33,472 nt of DNA from Oceanospirillaceae bacterium. Lineage in GTDB: Bacteria; Pseudomonadota; Gammaproteobacteria; Pseudomonadales; Balneatricaceae. This document shows, in pieces, positions 26,836-33,472 of this stretch. Where the stretch lies: assembly GCA_013373085.1 (NCBI GenBank), contig JABXIM010000208.1, positions 1 to 33,472 of the forward strand, in the 5' to 3' direction. Within the stretch, counting starts at the first letter, position 1, and each line of letters opens with the position of its first letter. A program made the position numbers and the translations under genes. The notes beneath the pieces are model-generated. The model was not told where the DNA came from and made no database searches. It saw only the letters and a program-made list of their open reading frames with translations.

Positions 26836-27318
26836 ATGCCTTCATTCGATATCGTGTCCGAGCTGGATGCGCATGAAGTGACCAATGCGGTGGATCAGGC
26901 CAACCGCGAAATTCAGAACCGCTACGACTTCAAGGGCGTGGACGCGCGCTTCGAGCACACCGACGACCAGGTCGTGCTCTGGGCCGAGGTGGATTTCCAG
27001 CTTCAGCAGATGCTGGACGTGCTGCGCAGCAAGCTGACCAGCCGCAAAATCGATATTCGCTGCCTGGAAGTGAAGGACCCGGAGACGGCCAACATGAAGG
27101 CTCGCCAGGTCGTGGTGCTGAAGCAGGGCATCGAGCAGGCCCTGGCGAAGAAGATCACCAAGTTGATCAAGGACTCCAAGATGAAGGTGCAGAGCCAGGT
27201 CCAGGGCGACCAGGTGCGCGTCACCGGCAAGAAGCGCGACGACCTGCAACAGGTCATGGCGCTGTTGCGTGGCGCCGAGCTGGAACTGCCGCTGCAGTTC
27301 AACAACTTCCGCGATTAA
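26836..27318 (+). CDS. yajQ: YajQ-family nucleotide-binding protein
   Basis: YajQ proteins have two ferredoxin-like/KH-like folds and bind nucleotides; in Pseudomonas and Xanthomonas members bind cyclic di-GMP and affect transcription. The ATG at 26836 gives 160 residues (E. coli 163), with CAGGAG upstream and the invariant opening MPSFDIVSELDAHEVTNAVDQA. The C-terminus ELPLQFNNFRD is also typical. An upstream in-frame ATG at 26791 is excluded by family length and the promoter candidate. It neighbours panE and ampG as in Pseudomonas. Confidence 0.96.
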   Translation: MPSFDIVSELDAHEVTNAVDQANREIQNRYDFKGVDARFEHTDDQVVLWAEVDFQLQQMLDVLRSKLTSRKIDIRCLEVKDPETANMKARQVVVLKQGIEQALAKKITKLIKDSKMKVQSQVQGDQVRVTGKKRDDLQQVMALLRGAELELPLQFNNFRD

Positions 27319-27388
27319 GGCACAGCGGTAAGGCGCCGCCCGTCATATCGATCGTATTGCAGATCGATTGCTTGCGGCTGGCAGAGGT

Positions 27389-27421
27389 GTTGGGTTCCGG
27401 GCCTTCGGCCCTGCACCCAAC
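27389..27421. repeat. Dispersed palindromic element, copy 1 (ampG 3' side)
   Basis: GTTGGGT (27389-27395) and ACCCAAC (27415-27421) enclose an inner hairpin GGGCC-TTC-GGCCC (27399-27411), followed by CTAC. It shares the outer TGTTGGGT and ACCCAACCTAC edges with elements at about 31163-31200 and, more loosely, 30761-30826. It lies between the converging yajQ and ampG genes and may also act as a transcription barrier. Confidence 0.55.
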
Positions 27422-27430
27422 CTACTACGG

Positions 27431-28873
27431 TTACCTGGCCTGAGCGGTTTCCATGTCGGCGCCGTCCTCTGTCGTATTGCTGCCATTCGACACAACCGCA
27501 GTATGGCGTGCCGCAAGCCAGACCAGCAGCAGCACCGGCGCACCGAGCAGGGCCGTGCCGGCGAAGAACAGCGGGTAGCCGACCAGGTCGACCGCATCGC
27601 CGGAGAAGCCGGCGAGGAACTTTGGCAGCAGCAGCATCACCGAGCTGAATAGCGCGTACTGGGTGGCGGTATAGCTGATACTGGTCAGGCTCGAAAGGTA
27701 GGCGATGAAAGCTGCGGTGGCGATACCGGCGCTGAAGTTGTCGAGCGAGACGGTTACGATCAGGAATGGCACGCTGTGGCCGGTGAGCGCCAGTGCCGAA
27801 AACAGCAGGTTTGTCACCGCCGCCAGCAGTGCGCCGGTGAACAGCATCCGCATCACACCGAAACGGTATACCAGCAGACCGCCGCAGAGCGATCCCAGGA
27901 TCGTCATCAGGGTGCCGAACAGCTTGGTGATTTCGGCGACCTCGACCTTGGTGAAGCCCATATCGACGTAGAACACGTTGGCGATAATCCCCATCACCAC
28001 GTCGGCGATACGGTAGCTGCCGACCAGTGCCAGGATCAGCAGGGCCGGACGGCCGTAACGCTGTACGAAGTCGGCGAAGGGGCTCCAGACGGCGATATAG
28101 AGCCAGCCCAGGGTTTTCGCCAGCGCGTGCGGCAGGTGCTGGCGTTGTTCCATGAAGGCCTCGATCTGTGCCTGTTCACGCTCTGCGGCCGCGCCGTTCG
28201 GCGCGGGCTCCGGCACGATCAGGGTGGTGGCGATACCGACCAGCATCAGCGCCGCCATCACCAGGTAGGCGATCTCCCAGGACTCGCGGTGGTAGCTGTC
28301 GTTGGCCGGATCGTACCAGGCGGCGATCAGCAGTGCGCCGGTCGTGGCTATGATCATCGCCAGCCGGTAGCCGAGCATGTAGGTTGCTGCCATCGCGGCC
28401 TGCAGCCGCATCTCGGCCGACTCGATCCGGTAGGCGTCGATGCTGATGTCCTGGGTGGCCGAGCTGAACGCCACCGCCAGGGCGAAGAAAGCCATCAGTT
28501 CGAGGTTCTGAGTCGGGTCGGAGCCGGCCATGCCGATCAGGCTGGCGACGATCGCCAGCTGGGCGGTGAGCATCCAGCTGCGTCGGCGTCCAAGCCAGCG
28601 GGACAATAACGGAATCGGGGTGCGATCGATGATCGGCGACCAGGCCCACTTGAACGCGTATGCCAGCGCGACCCAGGAGAAGTAGGTGATGGTGCCGCGG
28701 TCGATACCGGCTTCGCGCAGCCAGTAGGACAGGGTGGAGAATACCAGCATCAGTGGCAGCCCGGCGGAAAAGCCGAGGAACAACAGCGTCAGGGCGCGCG
28801 GATGCAGGTAGATGCGCGCGCTGCCCAGCCATTGCTTCAGATCCTTTCTGTCCTGCTCGGGTGCGGCTTGCAT
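27431..28873 (-). CDS. ampG: Muropeptide permease AmpG (MFS)
   Basis: AmpG imports GlcNAc-anhydroMurNAc peptides from the periplasm for cell-wall recycling, and so influences beta-lactamase induction where AmpR/AmpC exist. The 480-residue protein has about 12-14 membrane helices. It opens with the family segment LTLLFLGFSAGLPLMLVFSTLSYWLREAGIDRGTI and has the AmpG-typical FKWAWSPIIDR and SSATQDISIDAYRIE motifs. A hydrophilic loop of about 40 residues (PEPAPNGAAAEREQAQ) separates the halves. No ampR, ampC or ampD is in the window. Confidence 0.93.
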   Translation of the reverse strand: MQAAPEQDRKDLKQWLGSARIYLHPRALTLLFLGFSAGLPLMLVFSTLSYWLREAGIDRGTITYFSWVALAYAFKWAWSPIIDRTPIPLLSRWLGRRRSWMLTAQLAIVASLIGMAGSDPTQNLELMAFFALAVAFSSATQDISIDAYRIESAEMRLQAAMAATYMLGYRLAMIIATTGALLIAAWYDPANDSYHRESWEIAYLVMAALMLVGIATTLIVPEPAPNGAAAEREQAQIEAFMEQRQHLPHALAKTLGWLYIAVWSPFADFVQRYGRPALLILALVGSYRIADVVMGIIANVFYVDMGFTKVEVAEITKLFGTLMTILGSLCGGLLVYRFGVMRMLFTGALLAAVTNLLFSALALTGHSVPFLIVTVSLDNFSAGIATAAFIAYLSSLTSISYTATQYALFSSVMLLLPKFLAGFSGDAVDLVGYPLFFAGTALLGAPVLLLVWLAARHTAVVSNGSNTTEDGADMETAQAR

Positions 28874-28946
28874 AGTGGCTATTGGCTCATCGGGTTTACG
28901 TTATGGCCATTGTCTCGGTCGCGCCGGTCAATGTAAACGGCAGGAG

Positions 28947-28964
28947 CCCGGCCCTCCGAGCGAA
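28947..28964 (+). repeat. Short dispersed repeat, copy 2
   Basis: Matches 18030-18047 at 17 of 18 positions; the single difference weakens the internal CCCGG/CCGGG hairpin. It lies between the SDR terminator and ampG. Just beside it, GTTTACGTTA (28894-28903) and CAATGTAAAC (28929-28938) form an imperfect inverted repeat in the ampG upstream region, a possible operator. Confidence 0.35.
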
Positions 28965-29013
28965 TATTGACGAGCGGCCGCAGAGTTTGCGGCGTTAACG
29001 CGTTATGCGTCAC

Positions 29014-29043
29014 AAAAAAAGACCCGCAAACTTGTGCGGGTCT
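29014..29043 (-). terminator. Strong intrinsic terminator after the SDR gene
   Basis: On the minus strand a 9-bp GC-rich stem (AGACCCGCA 29020-29028 pairs with TGCGGGTCT 29035-29043) is followed directly by seven T residues (complement of 29014-29020). It lies about 55 bases after the SDR stop and insulates ampG from that gene. Confidence 0.9.
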
Positions 29044-29098
29044 CAGAGTCAGGCGGTACTGCTGCCAAAATTTTCAATCGGAAGCTTCAAGCGGTCCT

Positions 29099-29860
29099 CT
29101 AGATCCTCAAGGCGCCATCGATCTCGAAGCAGCGGCCACTGACGTAGTCGTTCTCCAGGATGAAGGTGACCGTCTTGGCGATCTCTTCCGGTTTACCAAG
29201 GCGGTGCAGCGGAATCTGCGACGACATCTTGTCGAGAGCTTCCGGTTTCATCGCCATTACCATGTCGGTGGCGATGAAGCCCGGAGCGATCGACGCCGCG
29301 CGAATACCGTAACGTGCCAGCTCCTTGGCCCAGGTCACGGCCATCGCTTCGGCACCGGCCTTGCTTGCTGTGTAGTTGGTCTGGCCCATATTGCCCGAGC
29401 GGGAGATTGACGAGATGTTGATGATGCAGCCCGGGTTGCCCAGCTCGATCATCTTGCTGGCCGCCTCGCGGGCGCAAAGGAAAGTGCCGGTCAGGTTGAC
29501 AGCGATCACCTGATTCCACTTGTCCAGCGACATCTTGCTGACGACTTCACCGTCCTTGGCTTTCACCAGCATGGCGTCGCGGGTGATGCCGGCATTGTTT
29601 ACCAGGCCGTGAATGGCGCCCAGTTTGGTGGCGATTTCGTCGAACAGGTGTTCGACTGCGGATTCATTGGTGACATTACAGACGAAACAGTGCGCATCTG
29701 CGCCTTTTTCCATACACAGGCGTGCGGTGATTTCGAGGTCGGCGCCGTGCATGTCGACCAGGGCGATGCGTGCGCCCTTGTCGGCCAGTTCCAGAGCCAT
29801 GGCACGACCCAAACCGCGTCCGCCACCGGTGATGACGATTACCTTATCTTTCAGTTCCAT
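29099..29860 (-). CDS. Short-chain dehydrogenase/reductase, FabG-like
   Basis: This is a classical NAD(P)-dependent SDR of 253 residues. The cofactor motif is TGGGRGLG (11-18), NNAG is at 88-91, and the catalytic residues are Ser150, Tyr163 and Lys167 (TNYTASKAGAEAM). The closest resemblance is to 3-oxoacyl-ACP reductases, but it stands apart from any fatty-acid cluster and the substrate cannot be stated. AAGG lies eight bases before the ATG. A terminator follows. A related SDR gene occupies the same place near fxsA-groESL in Pseudomonas, suggesting a conserved housekeeping role. Confidence 0.9.
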   Translation of the reverse strand: MELKDKVIVITGGGRGLGRAMALELADKGARIALVDMHGADLEITARLCMEKGADAHCFVCNVTNESAVEHLFDEIATKLGAIHGLVNNAGITRDAMLVKAKDGEVVSKMSLDKWNQVIAVNLTGTFLCAREAASKMIELGNPGCIINISSISRSGNMGQTNYTASKAGAEAMAVTWAKELARYGIRAASIAPGFIATDMVMAMKPEALDKMSSQIPLHRLGKPEEIAKTVTFILENDYVSGRCFEIDGALRI

Positions 29861-30277
29861 CGCGGGTACCTTAATTTCCTGAATTCAAGCGCTGTGCTGA
29901 TACCGGGAATAAGGCCCTAAACGCGCGCCCCGCAGCCCGGATTCAGTTGTTATTTTTGGTTTGCAGCATACTGCTTGCTGCAATGCAAAACGTTATCCCG
30001 CACGTGCACAAAAGTCTACCGGTGTTACAAAAATGTCACCAAAACATTACACAGAATTGCTAGCGCCTGGCAGGATTCCGAGATTTCCGGATGTTCTAAT
30101 TCCTTAAAAAACAGATAATTATCGGCGGAAGGCCGGTAAAAACGACGTCTCTACTACTTTCGTCTAATATCTGAGCCTGGTGGGGCAAGTGCAGCAAAAC
30201 GCCGCAAATGGGTGCATTAGGTTGCGGTCAGACGGTGCATCTGGTGTCATGAGGCAAACATTCCTGGACTTTTCGAC
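29861..30277. other. Divergent AT-rich regulatory spacer between SDR and fxsA
   Basis: No gene is present. This 417-base region is clearly more AT-rich than its neighbours from about 29940 to 30170. It contains a perfect 8-bp inverted repeat (TTGCAGCA 29961-29968 and TGCTGCAA 29976-29983), three approximate 11-base units at 30023-30055, and a 10-base palindrome GATAATTATC (30114-30123). Possible -10 boxes facing fxsA are GATAAT (30114-30119) and TCTAAT (30163-30168), neither with a good -35. Confidence 0.5.
30023..30055. repeat. Three approximate 11-base units upstream of fxsA
   Basis: TGTTACAAAAA, TGTCACCAAAA and CATTACACAGA lie head to tail. The first two agree at 9 of 11 positions, the first and third at 7 of 11. 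The 11-base spacing is one DNA turn, so a regulator could bind several units on the same face. The protein is unknown. Confidence 0.4.
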
Positions 30278-30751
30278 ATGCGGTTTCTGTTTCTGCTTTT
30301 TATCGTCGTTCCGATCATCGAAATCACCGTGCTGATCAATGTCGGTCAGATCATCGGCACCTGGTATACCGTCGGGCTGGTACTGCTGTCGGCCTTCATT
30401 GGCGTCAATATGCTGCGCTATCAGGGACTGTCGACGCTGGCCCGGGCGCAGCAAAGGGCCAACGCGGGCGAAGTGCCGGCGCGGGAAATGGTCGAGGGCA
30501 TCGTGCTCGCGGTCGGCGGCGCGCTGCTGGTGACGCCGGGCTTCGTGACCGACATCATTGGCTTTTGTTGCCTGATTCCGCAGACCCGCCAGCTGGCGGC
30601 CGACGCGCTGATCAAGCGTTTCACCGTGGTGGCGATGACGCGCCAGCAGATGTCGGGTTTCTCCGATCCCGACTTCGAGCCCCGTCCGCACCATGCCCCC
30701 CGCCGCGATGGCGACATTATCGACGGCGAATACCGTCGTGAAGATGACTGA
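30278..30751 (+). CDS. fxsA: FxsA family membrane protein
   Basis: FxsA is a small cytoplasmic-membrane protein; in E. coli overexpression relieves F-plasmid exclusion of phage T7, but its normal role is unclear. The 157-residue protein has the typical opening MRFLFLLFIVVPIIEITVLI and about three to four membrane segments. GLVLLSAFIGVNMLRYQG and VTPGFVTDIIGFCCLIPQTR are conserved, and a hydrophilic tail ends GDIIDGEYRRED. The ribosome-binding site is weak. It lies upstream of groESL on the same strand, as in many gammaproteobacteria, but 620 bases and a heat-shock promoter separate them. Confidence 0.94.
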   Translation: MRFLFLLFIVVPIIEITVLINVGQIIGTWYTVGLVLLSAFIGVNMLRYQGLSTLARAQQRANAGEVPAREMVEGIVLAVGGALLVTPGFVTDIIGFCCLIPQTRQLAADALIKRFTVVAMTRQQMSGFSDPDFEPRPHHAPRRDGDIIDGEYRREDD

Positions 30752-30760
30752 TAGATACGT

Positions 30761-30826
30761 AGGATGGGTTAGCCGCCGTCCATAGTGGCCGGCCGTTTCT
30801 GCCGCAGGCCAACGGCGGCGTAACCC
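30761..30826. repeat. Dispersed palindromic element, copy 2 (fxsA 3' side)
   Basis: GGGTTAGCCGCCGT (30766-30779) pairs with ACGGCGGCGTAACCC (30812-30826) with one bulged base, beginning 10-15 bases after the fxsA stop. The left edge reads GTAGGATGGGTTA. The outer GGGTTA/TAACCC arms relate it to the copies near 27389 and 31163. Confidence 0.55.
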
Positions 30827-31129
30827 GTCAACGGCGCTGCAGGCGCGTTGATCTCCGCCGGCACTGCGGTCGCCGAAACGGACTGCCGTCCGGGCCGACG
30901 GACTTCTGAGTGGGATCAGCGGCGCCTCGGCCGCTTTGCCATCGGTGGTTCCTGCGGTCGGATGCCAGTTGTAGGAGCTTCCGCGAGCGATCCGGCACGA
31001 CGTCTTGGATATTCGCCGGGGGCCGGCCTCTTGCGACTGGAGTCACCCCGTCAGCGCTACGCGCATGGCATGGGCTCTTACTTTCTAAAACGTTAGTAAC
31101 AGCGAAGGCGGCCCCGGCCAGGCTTATCC

Positions 31130-31157
31130 ACGCCCCACGCCCCACGCCCCACGCCCC
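31130..31157 (+). repeat. Heptanucleotide tandem repeat, four perfect copies of ACGCCCC
   Basis: Units occupy 31130-31136, 31137-31143, 31144-31150 and 31151-31157 with no mismatch. Flanks differ (TCC before, AGG after). A 7-base unit in a non-coding region can vary in copy number by slippage. It ends 92 bases before the groESL promoter. Confidence 0.9.
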
Positions 31158-31162
31158 AGGCG

Positions 31163-31200
31163 TGTTGGGTTACACCCGCCGGGCGGCTCCCGACCTACGG
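31163..31200. repeat. Dispersed palindromic element, copy 3 (groES upstream)
   Basis: The element starts TGTTGGGTTAC and ends CCCGACCTACGG, so on the minus strand it reads GTAGGTCGGG to GTAACCCAACA, the same edge sequences as at 27389-27425. The inner part is GC-rich (CCGCCGGGCGGC) and self-complementary. Confidence 0.5.
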
Positions 31201-31239
31201 CGGCCTGCAGCGCCCGGGAAATTTTTTTTGAATTTTTTT
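31179..31239 (+). terminator. Possible terminator with two T-runs upstream of groESL
   Basis: CCGGGCG (31179-31185) can pair with CGCCCGG (31211-31217) across a 25-base loop. The pairing is followed by eight T residues (31222-31229) and then seven more (31233-31239). It may stop read-through from fxsA; alternatively the T-runs serve as a curved or UP-like element for the promoter that follows. Confidence 0.35.
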
Positions 31240-31249
31240 GTTTGCCCCT

Positions 31250-31277
31250 GTTGAAATGCATTCCGCCGCCCCCATCT
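31250..31277 (+). promoter_or_regulatory. Sigma-32 heat-shock promoter for groESL
   Basis: GTTGAA (31250-31255, 5/6 match to CTTGAA) is followed after 14 bases by CCCCATCT (31270-31277), a full match to the sigma-32 -10 consensus CCCCATnT. The start point would be near 31284, about 88 bases before groES. No CIRCE inverted repeat is visible, so regulation by HrcA is not suggested. Confidence 0.85.
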
Positions 31278-31371
31278 TCCCTTTCAACCAGAATTTGGGG
31301 CGTCAGAGGCCTGGCGTCCTTTCTCTGCAAAACATGGCTTTGGATCTAAACGAGATCAGGAGAACAAACAG

Positions 31372-31665
31372 ATGAAAATTCGTCCGCTTCACGATCGAGT
31401 CGTCGTTCGTCGCAGTGAAGAAGAAACCACCACTGCAGGCGGTATCGTGCTGCCGGGTTCCGCCGCTGAGAAGCCGAATCGTGGCACCATCATTGCTGTC
31501 GGTGAAGGGCGCACCCTGAACAACGGCGACGTGAAGCCGCTGGCTGTAAAAGAGGGTGATGTCGTTCTGTTTGGCCAGTACTCCGGTAGCAATACCGTCA
31601 AGATCGACGGCGAGGAGCTGCTGATCATGAACGAAAGCGAAATCTTCGGCGTTCTGGAAGACTGA
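31372..31665 (+). CDS. groES: Co-chaperonin GroES
   Basis: GroES is the heptameric lid of the GroEL folding chamber. The 97-residue protein is full length and begins [20 protein letters not shown]. The mobile loop that contacts GroEL (about 17-33, [16 protein letters not shown]) and the roof region are present. AGGAG lies about nine bases upstream. groEL follows after 59 bases, and the pair shares the sigma-32 promoter upstream. Confidence 0.98.
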   Translation: MKIRPLHDRVVVRRSEEETTTAGGIVLPGSAAEKPNRGTIIAVGEGRTLNNGDVKPLAVKEGDVVLFGQYSGSNTVKIDGEELLIMNESEIFGVLED

Positions 31666-31718
31666 GAAGTCTGCGCCAACCCCTGAATTTCGATTCCAAA
31701 CGATTTGTATAGGATTAA

Positions 31719-33371
<1,653 letters not shown>

Positions 33372-33393
33372 GCCCAAGTCCCCTGACTCTTCG

Positions 33394-33426
33394 AAACCCC
33401 GGCCTCGCGCCGGGGTTTTTGTTTTT
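33394..33426 (+). terminator. Intrinsic terminator of groESL
   Basis: AAACCCCGGC (33394-33403) and GCCGGGGTTT (33409-33418) form a perfect 10-bp stem with a five-base loop, and the T-run continues TTG then TTTTT. It is the clearest terminator on the plus strand. The last 46 bases of the window show no further feature. Confidence 0.93.
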
Positions 33427-33472
33427 AGAGGACAGTAATCGGCGCGTAGATGCTATGAAGGGTCGTCCCCAC

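Larger units (their letters stand above)
30752..31371. other. Gene-free spacer between fxsA and groES
   Basis: No coding gene is supported in these 620 bases. From left to right it holds a palindromic element (30761-30826), about 300 bases (30827-31129) in which I see nothing recognisable, a 7-base tandem repeat (31130-31157), a second palindromic element (about 31163-31200), a possible terminator with two long T-runs (31179-31239), the sigma-32 promoter (31250-31277) and the groES leader. Confidence 0.6.

Noticed and set aside
31130..31157. Repeats considered as a CRISPR array
   Set aside because: Units are 7 bases, contiguous and without spacers; no cas genes are present.

Overview
This is a GC-rich, gene-dense chromosomal window from a gammaproteobacterium. 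Gene content and order resemble Pseudomonadales/Oceanospirillales (Pseudomonas- or Marinobacterium-like). The clues are rpoN-hpf-ptsN-rapZ-ptsO downstream of the lpt genes, mlaFEDCB-ibaG-murA-hisG-hisD followed by a DegS/AlgW protease, panE/yajQ/ampG together, and an SDR gene next to fxsA-groES-groEL. I cannot name the genus from sequence alone. No phage, integrase, transposase, CRISPR array, defence system, rRNA or tRNA was seen.

Region by region. (1) 1-8365, minus strand: a long cluster reading kdsD-kdsC-lptC-lptA-lptB-rpoN-hpf-ptsN-rapZ-ptsO-mgtE (mgtE runs off the window). It joins Kdo synthesis and LPS transport to sigma-54, ribosome hibernation, the nitrogen PTS and RapZ. (2) 8366-8954: a gene-free divergent spacer rich in hairpins, with a good extended -10 promoter facing mlaF. 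(3) 8955-15848, plus strand: mlaFEDCB (outer-membrane lipid asymmetry), ibaG, murA, then hisG-hisD. (4) 15934-20059: a DegS/AlgW-type periplasmic protease (minus) with a near-consensus sigma-70 promoter, divergent from a Nif3/YbgI protein; then zapG (YhcB) and nnrS on the minus strand. (5) 20115-23270, plus strand: a tightly overlapping cobalamin cluster, btuF-cobU-cobT-cobC. It has no cobS and runs directly into a frameshifted, truncated HDOD-domain pseudogene. (6) 23778-26497, minus strand: panE-ppk2-pduO and a small cysteine-rich exported protein. (7) 26836-29860: yajQ (plus), ampG (minus) and a short-chain dehydrogenase (minus, with a strong terminator). (8) 30278-33371, plus strand: fxsA, a 620-base spacer full of repeats, and groES-groEL under a very good sigma-32 promoter, closed by a strong terminator.

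Functionally the window is dominated by envelope biogenesis and its surveillance: LPS synthesis and transport, phospholipid retrograde transport, peptidoglycan synthesis and recycling, and a periplasmic stress protease. B12 salvage/assembly plus adenosylation is split over two convergent operons either side of the pseudogene. Most genes are housekeeping. The observations worth a second look are non-coding or degenerative: the broken HDOD gene at the cob boundary, dispersed palindromic elements, a 7-bp tandem repeat, an 11-bp periodic array upstream of fxsA, and the structured kdsD/mlaF spacer. I did not find a convincing undescribed multi-gene system.
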